From Mesorhizobium loti CJ3sym (lineage in GTDB: Bacteria; Pseudomonadota; Alphaproteobacteria; Rhizobiales; Rhizobiaceae), in the NCBI RefSeq assembly GCF_000472785.1, contig NZ_AXAL01000038.1, forward strand, positions 1 through 46,441: a stretch of 46,441 nucleotides of DNA. The letters run 5' to 3'. This document shows positions 16,983 to 25,809 of the stretch, piece after piece. Position 1 is the stretch's first letter. Every line of letters begins with the position of its first letter. The notes under the pieces were generated by a model that ran no database searches, had not been told where the DNA came from, and worked only from the letters and a program-made list of their open reading frames with translations. Made by a program: the position numbers and the translations under genes.

Positions 16983-18407
16983 TCACTTTTTTCGGTTTGT
17001 TCGAACAGGATGTTTGCCACTGGAACCTGATGGCTGCGGCGAGTGGCGTCTGGTTGCCCGATCGGTCGGATTGGGCTGCGTGGCCGTTTTTTCATCGGAC
17101 TCGATGTCAAGGAGCCATATGCCGCTGCCCAGCAGGAAAGTGAACCAGGCATATATCGGCCCCCAGAAGTGAACCGTCGTGCCGACAATAAAATACGCGA
17201 CCATGCTGATGAGATAGGCCGTGCGGTAAATCGACAACTTCTGGCTTAGACCTTTCTTCAAGCCAATGGCCGCGACTATCCACAGGCATGACGCCAAGGT
17301 GAGTATGAAGGCAGGTAAGCCGTGGCGCATGGCGGTGATCAGCCAAAAATTATCGACGCTGTCCGAGCCCATCCAGGGTGGGCGAACCCAGTCTGCGAAC
17401 CCAATTCCCAACCACGGATGATTGAGTACGGAGGCCGACCCGTAATTCCAGATCCAGATACGATACCACCCTGTCTGTTGATCGAAGGTGAAGTGAGAGA
17501 TGTAGAACTGGATCGGCGTCTGGTTCGACCCGAATTTGACGACAAGAAAAGCAGCCAATGCCAAGCTAGCCAGAACGGCCCATTTGCGTGGATAGGCCTT
17601 GAGTACCCAGGCCCAACCGGTCAGAGCGATCTGGACCATGATGCCGGCGATAGGTGCTGATGACATGGACAGAAATGCAATGCCGGCGATCGTAGTCGTC
17701 AACAACCAGCGCGACAACGAGCTTTTGCCATAGCCCAGCACAAGGTGCGTCATCGCGACAATACTGCCGCAAAACACACCAAACAGGATTGAATGGCTGA
17801 ACGGGCCTTGGACGCGCCAAAACCCCAAACGTGGAACCATCCGTGTGACGTCGACCGTGGGGAAAACCATGCTGAACGCGGCCAAGATAGGCTTGCTGCC
17901 TGTTATCCATTCGTAGACTGCAAATGGCGCCAGCAAGACGATAAGTTTGGCCATGAGCAGGATCAGGCTTCGAAAGCTTGCCGCGTCGCGAATATAGCAA
18001 CGCGCCAGCAGATAGGCGCCGAGAGTTTCGACGAGGAGAACGCCGGCCGGTTGTATTGCGCCCGTCACGCCATGGGCGAAGACCAGGCTTAGGGCAGCCC
18101 AGAGGCAAAACAGGCCCAGACCGATGTCAGGAACCCTGATCCGGCCCGCTTTGCCGTTAAGCCACATAAACGTGCAAGGCAGCAGCATGACCGACAGGAC
18201 CAACCGATAAATCGGCATGATGACCGGCCCCAGCGGGATCATCCATGGGATGATGAGGCTGACAAGGAACAACGATACTGGCAAAGGCAACTTCCCCTTT
18301 GCCTCACGAAAATCGGTTCCTCGGTGGGCCGTTGCGCGCCCGCGACGAGGTGCCAGGCGTTGACCGGTAGTCAATGATAATGGGTCAGAACTGGCGCTCG
18401 AAGTCAT
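16983..18407 (-). CDS. Wzy-like polysaccharide polymerase / O-antigen ligase family
   Basis: This 474-residue integral membrane protein has at least ten hydrophobic segments, for example PVSLFLVSLIIPWMIPLG, VLSVMLLPCTFMWL, GLFCLWAALSLVFAHG, WLLTTTIAGIAFLSM and AYLISMVAYFIVG. A large loop near residues 320-375 contains HPWLGIGFADWVRPPW, which resembles the HN.YL/GxGxG-type loop of the Wzy/WaaL family. It should polymerise repeat units in the periplasm with Wzx and Wzz. Sequence conservation in this family is low, so polymerase rather than ligase is inferred from the EPS context. Confidence 0.8.
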   Translation of the reverse strand: MTSSASSDPLSLTTGQRLAPRRGRATAHRGTDFREAKGKLPLPVSLFLVSLIIPWMIPLGPVIMPIYRLVLSVMLLPCTFMWLNGKAGRIRVPDIGLGLFCLWAALSLVFAHGVTGAIQPAGVLLVETLGAYLLARCYIRDAASFRSLILLMAKLIVLLAPFAVYEWITGSKPILAAFSMVFPTVDVTRMVPRLGFWRVQGPFSHSILFGVFCGSIVAMTHLVLGYGKSSLSRWLLTTTIAGIAFLSMSSAPIAGIMVQIALTGWAWVLKAYPRKWAVLASLALAAFLVVKFGSNQTPIQFYISHFTFDQQTGWYRIWIWNYGSASVLNHPWLGIGFADWVRPPWMGSDSVDNFWLITAMRHGLPAFILTLASCLWIVAAIGLKKGLSQKLSIYRTAYLISMVAYFIVGTTVHFWGPIYAWFTFLLGSGIWLLDIESDEKTATQPNPTDRATRRHSPQPSGSSGKHPVRTNRKK

Positions 18408-18757
18408 TCACCGATCTTCCCCGATTCGTCTTCGGCACAGTGCAAGCTCGTGCGGGGGATCGCATGCTTTCGGCGCCGTCGAAACTATACACGGCGAAGA
18501 CACCGGGCGTCATAGATCGATTGGAGAAGTCGCTTACGCCTTTTAGCTTGGTAGGGTGGAGCGTTGCAGCTTGCTATCCCGGGATTGGCAGGCCTGCGGA
18601 AGGTCAGCCGCGACATGAGATTTTTGGTAGGTGGCCACTATCCGAATTGTTGGCTTTTCATACCGGCACGCAATGTGGTGACTCCAGATCAGGCTTCGAA
18701 CCCTCGTCGCGCGATCAGAAAAGTGTATGAAATTATGTATATTGGCCCAAGGTAAGG
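18408..18757. other. Divergent intergenic region
   Basis: These 350 bases separate the divergently transcribed polymerase and glycosyltransferase genes and probably carry both promoters. No supported gene, RNA or clear inverted repeat was seen. Open frames here read as out-of-frame high-GC DNA. Confidence 0.4.
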
Positions 18758-19858
18758 ATGATGGCAGTCGTTGAGGAAAAGGTGGGCGATCTTGCGCGGC
18801 TGCTTTATAAAAAGCTCGCCGATGTTTCGCATGTGAGGCAGCGCAAGCGGTTGGTAGTTCCAACCAGCGACGATCCCGCGGCTACACCGACTGTCTATTT
18901 TCTGACACCGGATTACCAGGGCGCGTCCGGTGGCATTCGGGTGATTTACCGCCATGTCGACATTTTGAATTCCATTGGAGTCAAGGCCGTTGTCCTCCAC
19001 CAGCGTCCGGGTTTCCGGTGCGATTGGTTCGATAATCAGACGGAGATAACAGATGTTCAGAAAGCCAGGGTGACACGGAGCGACATCTTGGTTGTCTCGG
19101 AACTCGACATCGACCTTTTGTCGCGGATCCCCTCTGGCATCAAATTCGTCATTTTCAACCAGAATAGCCATCTCACGTGGAGACGTGGCGGCGCGCTCGC
19201 GGGCAGGATGTATGGCGCCAATCCCGATCTGACAGGGGTGGTGACAGTGTCCGACCACAATCGCGAGATGCTCCGCTACGCCTTCCCCTTAAGTCCAATA
19301 GACCGGGTGCATCTAAGCATCGATCCGACTTTGTTTCACCCCGGATCAGGCGCACGGCCTCGGCGCATTGCATATATGCCGAGGCGGGGTCGCGACGATG
19401 CCGAACAAATTGTCGAAATGCTCCGCGCACGCGGCGTCCTTGATGGCTGGGAAGTCGTCGCATTGGATGGCCTGGCTCACTCGGAGGTGGCCGACAAGTT
19501 GCGTACGACGCGCATCTTTCTGGCCCTCACCTACCAGGAGGGCTTCGGACTGCCGGCGGCAGAGGCGATGGCGTGCGGGAACTATGTGATCGGTAATCAC
19601 GGCTTCGGCGGCAAGGAGTTTTTCCTCCCCGAATTTAGTGCAGTTGTAGAACCCGGCGACATCATGGCGCTGGTGCGGGCGGTTGAAGAGGCAATTTACA
19701 ACGACGAGAAGAATGTCGGATGGTGTCGTAACCGGGGCCAAGCAGCTTCGGCTTTCATTCATGAGACGTATTCGCCCCAAAGGGAGCGTGATGACGTCGC
19801 GACGTTTTACCGTGAATTCCTGGCTTCAGTGCTCCCGGCAAGGCAAGCAGCCGAGTAA
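18758..19858 (+). CDS. Family 4-like glycosyltransferase
   Basis: The protein has 366 residues. The N-terminal domain has PTVYFLTPDYQGASGGIRVI, which suggests a GT-B fold with a glycine-rich acceptor loop. The C-terminal domain carries the conserved TYQEGFGLPAAEAMACG motif, the E-x7-E nucleotide-sugar-binding signature of GT4. The N-terminal 45 residues are extra and basic. The ATG at 18758 follows an AAGG. Donor and acceptor are unknown. It is alone on its strand between divergent and convergent neighbours, so it is probably a single-gene transcript. Confidence 0.85.
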   Translation: MMAVVEEKVGDLARLLYKKLADVSHVRQRKRLVVPTSDDPAATPTVYFLTPDYQGASGGIRVIYRHVDILNSIGVKAVVLHQRPGFRCDWFDNQTEITDVQKARVTRSDILVVSELDIDLLSRIPSGIKFVIFNQNSHLTWRRGGALAGRMYGANPDLTGVVTVSDHNREMLRYAFPLSPIDRVHLSIDPTLFHPGSGARPRRIAYMPRRGRDDAEQIVEMLRARGVLDGWEVVALDGLAHSEVADKLRTTRIFLALTYQEGFGLPAAEAMACGNYVIGNHGFGGKEFFLPEFSAVVEPGDIMALVRAVEEAIYNDEKNVGWCRNRGQAASAFIHETYSPQRERDDVATFYREFLASVLPARQAAE

Positions 19859-19937
19859 ACTCATAGATGCCGCGAACTGGACGAAGCCCCGGACGCGAGC
19901 GCGTTGCCGCATCAACGGCGCAATCGGTGAAATTCGG

Positions 19938-20975
19938 TCAGTAGACACCCGTCCGGTACCAATGCCGCCATTGCTTGCGATCGTCCAGCTTGCGCATCAC
20001 CGTGCGGAGCTTTGAGAGAGACAGAGGAATTGGTCCCGGTTTGGCTCGCAACGCGGACTGAACGCGATCCCAAAGTCGCGTGGCTCTAATCTCCGGATAC
20101 AGATCCAGAGCGAAGTCGAAGAGTTCGCCTAACGGTTCGCTCTCGGCGCGGCCGGCATCCACGATACTGAACACGTGGCGAAGCGCAGTTAGCGCGAGCG
20201 CGCGGTTTGCATTTTCAAGAAGCGTCTCGAAATTGCTCAATTCACAGACTGGATCTTCGAGGGCAGACCGGAATGCGTCACGCCTGGCCTTGAGATCGTA
20301 AAGATAGCCGGCATGTACGGTTCGCTGCATGCTAGCGTCATGGATACGATAATAGGCCTGGTCGGCTCCGTTCAGATGCCCGACATCCGATATTGCTGCT
20401 GCACGTAGCCAAAGCTCCATGTCGGCGGAATGCGGCAAGGACGATTTGTAGCCCTTTAGCCGGTGCTGGACGCTGGTTCTCATCATGACTTCCGGATTGA
20501 CAATGAAGTTTTTGCCGGTCAGGCACATCCGTTCAACCCAGTCCCTGCCGCTCCAAATCGTCCACCCGGTATCGTCTTGCCTCGGGCGGGGAAGGATCGA
20601 ACCGTAGAGAGAAATAGGATTGCCGTATACGAGGCCGACCGACGGGTTATGGTCCATAAGCCCGGCTGCTCGCGCAAGTGCGCCCGGAACCAGCAGGTCG
20701 TCGGCAGATAGAAGAACAAGATAATCGCTTGTGGTCAGGCTTATACCTTCATTGTAAGTTGCAATATGACCCCTATTAACCTCATGACGTATGATGGATA
20801 CCCTTGCATCCTCGGATGACAGCTTATCGCAAATTTCGGGCGTGTTGTCGGATGACTTATCATCAATAATGAGGACTTTAACGTCTACGCCGGTTTGCGA
20901 TAGTGCGCTAAGCGCACATTGGTGCAGGTACCTTCCGTAGTTGTAGCAGGGAATGATCACCTGGACGCAAGCCAT
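19938..20975 (-). CDS. Family 2 glycosyltransferase, paralogue A
   Basis: This 345-residue GT-A enzyme starts MACVQVIIPCYNYGRYLHQC, with the VLIIDDKSSDNT nucleotide-binding segment, the metal-binding DDL in LSADDLLVPG and the PHSADMELWLRAA segment. The start at ATG 20975 is fixed by GGAG six bases upstream. It is clearly homologous along its length to the divergent neighbour at 21004, sharing for example IIPCYNY, SVGLVYG, PEV(M/L)MR, DMELWLR/DMEMWLR and GADQA. Only 28 bases separate the two starts, so they share one regulatory region. The sugar specificity is unknown. Confidence 0.88.
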   Translation of the reverse strand: MACVQVIIPCYNYGRYLHQCALSALSQTGVDVKVLIIDDKSSDNTPEICDKLSSEDARVSIIRHEVNRGHIATYNEGISLTTSDYLVLLSADDLLVPGALARAAGLMDHNPSVGLVYGNPISLYGSILPRPRQDDTGWTIWSGRDWVERMCLTGKNFIVNPEVMMRTSVQHRLKGYKSSLPHSADMELWLRAAAISDVGHLNGADQAYYRIHDASMQRTVHAGYLYDLKARRDAFRSALEDPVCELSNFETLLENANRALALTALRHVFSIVDAGRAESEPLGELFDFALDLYPEIRATRLWDRVQSALRAKPGPIPLSLSKLRTVMRKLDDRKQWRHWYRTGVY

Positions 20976-21003
20976 ACAAATCTCCGGACTGGCCGTAAGC
21001 GAA

Positions 21004-22089
21004 ATGAAACCGATTAGCCGCAGAACCCTGTTGAAGCCGACGATCGATCGCGGCGCCCCCGCCACGGTTACCGTTATCATTCCCTGCTACAATTATGCGC
21101 GCTACTTGCCCGATGCTGTCGGCAGCGTGCTTTCGCAAACCGGGGTGATTGTCGACGTAGTCATAGTTGACGACGCTTCGACGGACAACAGTCTCGATAC
21201 CGCTCACCAGCTGGCGGCCGGTGACGCGCGGATCACCATTGTGTCGCATCCCAGAAACGCCGGTCCGGTTGAAACCTTTAATGACGGCCTTCGGATTGCA
21301 CGGGGCGAGTTTCTCGTGCGCCTCGACGCCGATGACCTGCTCACGCCCGCCTCACTTGAACGTTCGGTGGCAGTCATGCGGCAATTCCCTTCCGTAGGCC
21401 TGGTATATGGCCACCCTTTGCATTTTAGTGGTGGTGATTTGCCTGCCCATCGCGCCAGGGCTACGGCATGGACAGTCTGGCCAGGGCGCGAATGGCTGGC
21501 GGATCGCTGCAGGACGGCGTTCAATGTAATCACATCGCCTGAGGTGTTGATGAGGCGCTGCGTCGTTGACCAGGTCGGAGGGCAAATGCCACTTGCCCAC
21601 ACACACGACATGGAAATGTGGCTTCGTATGTCAGCCTTCTCGGATGTTGCTTACATCAAAGGCGCCGATCAAGCCTGGCATAGGGAACATAACCAAAGCT
21701 TGTCGGCTCGTGAAGTCGATGGATTTCGCGATCTTCTTGAGCGGCGCGCGGCCTTTGAAACGCTTTTCGCCGGGTCGGCGGGCGCACTTCCGGAATCAGC
21801 CGCTCTTCGCTCTGCAGCGACAAGAGCCCTGGCTTCACATTCGATAGAAGTAGCCAAGCGCCGCTACGACCATGTCAAGGTCGATCGCGACCTGGTGGCG
21901 GCCCTGCGAGACTTTGCGCGTGAATTGGTCCCCGACGTTGAAAGAATTCCGGGCTGGCGAGGGCTGGATAGACGGGCAGCGATTGGTCCGGGACCAGCTG
22001 CACGCCATCCGGTTTTTTTTCTCGAACGTGTTGCCAGGGGATTGCGTGACGCTTGGCGGCGTCGGCGTTGGCATCGCGCTGGATATTGA
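21004..22089 (+). CDS. Family 2 glycosyltransferase, paralogue B
   Basis: The protein has 361 residues. VTVIIPCYNYARYLPDAVGS opens the GT2 fold, with VVIVDDASTDNS, the metal-site LDADDLLTPA and THDMEMWLRMSA. It is a divergent paralogue of the gene on the other strand (19938-20975). The C-terminal part after about residue 270 is less conserved between the two, as expected if acceptor recognition has diverged. The conserved region starts soon after ATG 21004, which I chose; the frame can extend 17 residues further into the neighbour's 5' end. It probably adds a sugar to the EPS repeat unit. Confidence 0.87.
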   Translation: MKPISRRTLLKPTIDRGAPATVTVIIPCYNYARYLPDAVGSVLSQTGVIVDVVIVDDASTDNSLDTAHQLAAGDARITIVSHPRNAGPVETFNDGLRIARGEFLVRLDADDLLTPASLERSVAVMRQFPSVGLVYGHPLHFSGGDLPAHRARATAWTVWPGREWLADRCRTAFNVITSPEVLMRRCVVDQVGGQMPLAHTHDMEMWLRMSAFSDVAYIKGADQAWHREHNQSLSAREVDGFRDLLERRAAFETLFAGSAGALPESAALRSAATRALASHSIEVAKRRYDHVKVDRDLVAALRDFARELVPDVERIPGWRGLDRRAAIGPGPAARHPVFFLERVARGLRDAWRRRRWHRAGY

Positions 22090-22221
22090 CGGGCGTCCAT
22101 GTGTCGACGGGCAAGTGACGTGCGCGGTCGTGCCGCGCGAAATTCCAGAAGTCCCGACGACATCTCTTGGGCGTGCCGGCGCTTCAAATGAGAGCCTCCA
22201 ACTCTTTCACCGATAGCGGTG

Positions 22222-23562
22222 CTAGCGAAAAGCTCTCGACATCTGATCGGTAAGGGGCTTCAGCAGATAGGACCAGACGCTCCGTTCGTCCGTGCGTATA
22301 TGGATCTCGGCCGGCATACCCGGTTTGAGGACCTTGGCGTCTGTGAGACAAATCGAACTGTTTTCAACCTTGATGCGCGCCGAGAAGTACGAGAGTTGAC
22401 GTTGCTGATCTTTGATCAGATCTGCAGAGGTTCTTTGAACTGAGCCTTGGCAAACCGGCGTTGTGCCTGCGTCGAAGGCCGGGAAACGAATTGAAACTCG
22501 CTGCCCGGGTCGCACATCGTCAATGCGCGATGGCGGGATGAGCGCATCCACCACCAGGTTGTCAGTATCTGGCACGATCATCATGAGCACTTCCCCGGGG
22601 CCGATGACGCCACCGACTGTGTGGACCGAGGATTCCTGTATCATGCCCGACTGAGGCGCGCGGATATCCGTCCTTGCAAGTTCGTCTTCCGCCACGACCA
22701 TGCGCTCGCTGAGTTCGGTCTGCTTTGCTTCCGTGTCTCGAAGGTCACCCGCGACCTCGCTGCTCTGTTGCTCGTCAAGCTGGAGTATCTGGAGCGCGGT
22801 TTCGCTGATACGAGCCTGCGCTTCGGCGACAGCGGCTGCAAGGCGTCCCGATTCGCCGTGGTTGCGGGTCGCCTCCAACCGGACCCCGCTCAGGCGTTCC
22901 TTGGAGACCAATCTCTTCGCGTAGAGCTTCTCGACGTCATCGAGATCGCGGTCGAGGAGTACAACCGATTCATCTATGGCGGTCTGCTGGGCCTGGAGCC
23001 CCTCGACCTGGCGCTCGAGTTGCTTTGAGCGGCTTTCCAGCTGTGCCTTCTGGCCGGCGAGCGCTGCGGCACGGCTCTTGAACACCGCTCGCTCGCCATT
23101 GACGAGTGCCGTCACCTGCAAATCCCCCATCCGGGCCCGAATGTTCGGTGGGAGCTGCATTTCCGGCAGACCTTGTCGCTCGGCCTCAAGTCGCGCCAGC
23201 CGAACGGTGGCGCGATCGAGATCCTGGCTGACGATGCGCAGATTTGCCCGCGTCAAAGTATCGTCAAGCCTGACAAGAACGTCTCCGGCTCTGACATGGT
23301 CCCCGTCCTGGACGAATATGCCTCCTACCGTGCCGCCGGTCTGATGTTGAATTTTCTTTGTGTTGCTCTCCACTACCACGGTTGCCGGCGCAATCACCGC
23401 GCCCGCGATCTTGGTCAATCCAAGCCAGAGACCCCCACCGGCGACAAGCAGGAAGCAGGTAGCCATGCCTATGACCAGATTGGCGTGGATCCCATCCGCC
23501 ATTTCGAATGGATCCATTCCGGCCAATCTGCTTCCACTATGGGGAGGCGCATATGTGGACAT
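22222..23562 (-). CDS. Type I secretion membrane-fusion protein (PrsE/HlyD family)
   Basis: The protein has about 446 residues. A cytoplasmic N-terminus is followed by one transmembrane helix (VIGMATCFLLVAGGGLWLGL). The biotinyl-lipoyl half motif QTGGTVGGIFVQDGDHVRAGDVLVRLD comes next, then a long coiled coil (about residues 110-290). The second half motif is DIRAPQSGMIQESSVHTVGGVIGPGEVLM, and the C-terminal segment contains LKPGMPAEIHI. This is the HlyD/PrtE architecture. With the ABC protein upstream and an outer-membrane TolC it should export RTX proteins; the adjacent RTX gene is the likely cargo. ATG 23562 is the preferred start; GTG 23586 would overlap the ABC gene. Confidence 0.92.
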   Translation of the reverse strand: MSTYAPPHSGSRLAGMDPFEMADGIHANLVIGMATCFLLVAGGGLWLGLTKIAGAVIAPATVVVESNTKKIQHQTGGTVGGIFVQDGDHVRAGDVLVRLDDTLTRANLRIVSQDLDRATVRLARLEAERQGLPEMQLPPNIRARMGDLQVTALVNGERAVFKSRAAALAGQKAQLESRSKQLERQVEGLQAQQTAIDESVVLLDRDLDDVEKLYAKRLVSKERLSGVRLEATRNHGESGRLAAAVAEAQARISETALQILQLDEQQSSEVAGDLRDTEAKQTELSERMVVAEDELARTDIRAPQSGMIQESSVHTVGGVIGPGEVLMMIVPDTDNLVVDALIPPSRIDDVRPGQRVSIRFPAFDAGTTPVCQGSVQRTSADLIKDQQRQLSYFSARIKVENSSICLTDAKVLKPGMPAEIHIRTDERSVWSYLLKPLTDQMSRAFR

Positions 23563-23569
23563 GATCACG

Positions 23570-25336
23570 TCAGAAATGAACCTCACGCGCGCTTACGGCC
23601 TTCTGCAGCGGCACGACTGAAGCCGACCGTTCCGCGGCAGGCGGGAACGGCCGAACCACGTTGGCAAGAACGTCTTCGCGCGAGCCAAAGGAATGCAGCG
23701 CCCCTTTCGACATGACCAGCACCTGGTCGATATTGGTCAGGGCCGACGGACGATGGGCAACAATGATGACGATGCCTCCACGCTGACGCACCGACAATAT
23801 GGCTCCCGCCAGGGACACATCGCCTTCCACGTCCAGATTTGAGTTTGGCTCGTCCAGGACAACGAGAAACGGATCGCCATAGAGGGCCCTCGCCAGCCCG
23901 ATGAGCTGCCTCTGCCCGCCGGCCAGAGCCATTCCTCCTTCGCCCACGCGCGTTTGGAAACCGCGCGGCATACGCATGATCATCTTGTCGATGCCAGCAG
24001 CTCGGGCCGCTGCCAGAACGCCTTTGGGATCATCCTTGCCACCAAACCTCGAAATGTTGTCGGCAACCGTGCCATCGAACAGTTCTACGTCCTGTGGCAG
24101 GTAGCCTATATGCATGCCGAGCCGCTCTGAATCCCATTGATCGAGCGACGCTCCATCCAACCGAACGGTTCCACGAAGCGGCTTCCAGACCCCAACCAGC
24201 GCCCGTACGAGCGTCGTTTTCCCGGACCCGCTCGGCCCGAGAATGGCCATTCCAGCGCCTCGCGACAGCTGGAAGCTGACATTTAGGACTGTTGGCTTTT
24301 GCAAGTCGCCCGGCGGGGCAACAGTCAACTCCTCAACCGCAAGCACCGCTTGGGGCGGCGGCAATTCCATGAGTTTGTCCTTGCTGCCAAAATTGCGCAG
24401 TGCTGCTGACAGTTGCGAATAGCTCTGCCGGGTCGCCAGAAATCCTCTCCAGTTTGCGATCGCCGCATCAACCGGCGCCAGCGAGCGTCCAAGCAATATG
24501 GAAGACGCGATTATCACCCCGGGAGAAGCTTCGCCTCCGATCACCAGATATGCGCCGAGCCCTAGGACAGAAGACTGCAAGGCCATCCGCAGTGCTTTCG
24601 ATAGCGAACCTGCGGCACCTACAATGTCAGAAAGTCGTTCCTGATGGATGAGGTAGGCGTGGATGACCTCGTTCCAGCGCTGACCTATCCGCACGGAAAG
24701 GCCCATCGCATGAACAACCTCTGCATTGCGGCGCCCGGATTCGGCAAGGGTGCGCTGCGCCAACAGAGCCTCGGATGCACGGGCCGCCGGCCGGCGCGCA
24801 AGGAATTCTGCCACCACCGTCAACAGCACGACGCCGATCGCACCAACTGTCGCAAGCACGCCCAGCGAGGGGTGCAGGAGATAAATGACAACGAGATAGA
24901 ACGGTATCCAGGGAGCATCGAAGACTACAGTGGGACCTAGGCCAGAAAGAAAACCGCGCAATTGGTCCAAATCTCGAAGCGGCTGCATTCGAACCGCCTC
25001 GGCGCCGGCAACGAGCGGCAGGGAGAGCGAGAGAGCAAACACTTTTTGTTGGAGATTTCTATGGAGGCGGTTGCCGATCCGCACGAGCACCCTCAGCCGC
25101 ACGAAATCGAGAAGCCCGTAGACCGCATAAAGGCCCAACATCCCAATCGTAAACCCCACAAGCGTCGGTACGCTCTGCGAAGGCAGCACGCGATCGTAGA
25201 CTTGCAGCATATAGACCGAGCCGGTTAGGCCCAAAACGTTGATGACCGCTGAAAACAGACCGACGCCAACGAGCGCAGGCATACAGCCGACAATCGCTGA
25301 ACGCAGATCCAAGGCGCCGCCTTCCCTCAGCTTCAT
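23570..25336 (-). CDS. Type I secretion ABC transporter (PrsD/PrtD family)
   Basis: This protein of about 588 residues has an N-terminal membrane domain (VGVGLFSAVINVLGLTGSVYMLQVYDRVLPS is diagnostic of PrtD/PrsD/AprD; not all of it is a helix). The ATPase domain has Walker A LGPSGSGKTTLVRALVG, signature LAGGQRQLIGLARALYG, Walker B LVVLDEPNSNLD and H-loop VAHRPS. It lacks the C39 peptidase-like N-terminal domain of bacteriocin exporters, as expected for RTX cargo with a C-terminal uncleaved signal. The start may be ATG 25336 (AGGA upstream) or GTG 25360. It is transcribed divergently from the RTX gene at 25810. Confidence 0.94.
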   Translation of the reverse strand: MKLREGGALDLRSAIVGCMPALVGVGLFSAVINVLGLTGSVYMLQVYDRVLPSQSVPTLVGFTIGMLGLYAVYGLLDFVRLRVLVRIGNRLHRNLQQKVFALSLSLPLVAGAEAVRMQPLRDLDQLRGFLSGLGPTVVFDAPWIPFYLVVIYLLHPSLGVLATVGAIGVVLLTVVAEFLARRPAARASEALLAQRTLAESGRRNAEVVHAMGLSVRIGQRWNEVIHAYLIHQERLSDIVGAAGSLSKALRMALQSSVLGLGAYLVIGGEASPGVIIASSILLGRSLAPVDAAIANWRGFLATRQSYSQLSAALRNFGSKDKLMELPPPQAVLAVEELTVAPPGDLQKPTVLNVSFQLSRGAGMAILGPSGSGKTTLVRALVGVWKPLRGTVRLDGASLDQWDSERLGMHIGYLPQDVELFDGTVADNISRFGGKDDPKGVLAAARAAGIDKMIMRMPRGFQTRVGEGGMALAGGQRQLIGLARALYGDPFLVVLDEPNSNLDVEGDVSLAGAILSVRQRGGIVIIVAHRPSALTNIDQVLVMSKGALHSFGSREDVLANVVRPFPPAAERSASVVPLQKAVSAREVHF

Positions 25337-25809
25337 GATCGGCCCGGTCCTATCCGTCACCTGGTTCGCGAACTTTAGGTTGCGCTAACACATGTCCTTT
25401 TGGTTATTGAAAATATAGCAAAATCGTGACGCAACCATCAGAAACGGGGGATTGTACCTACCAAATTCGGGGGATAACTGGGATGCGGCTCCTTACGAGA
25501 CAGGCGTGGCTGGCCCACTCCGCGCTTTGCGAGGGCGGCCAGCCGATGGAGGTTGGCATGAGCCATATAGCTCTACGCCCAACGAGCGTTCGCCTCATCC
25601 CGCAGCCTGGCGGGGACAAGAATGAAGGGCCGCGTGAAGCGCCTTGACACCTCAGCGCAGCCTTATGTAGCAATTCGTTATGTCTTGTGACTTGCACCTT
25701 ATGGTTAACGGCGGTTACCTCTTTTTAAGCTAGCTCTTATACGATTCGGACGTAACAGAGTTGCATCAGTCCAACCGGTGCGGGCCGGGGGCATGAAAGG
25801 CGGCCAGCC

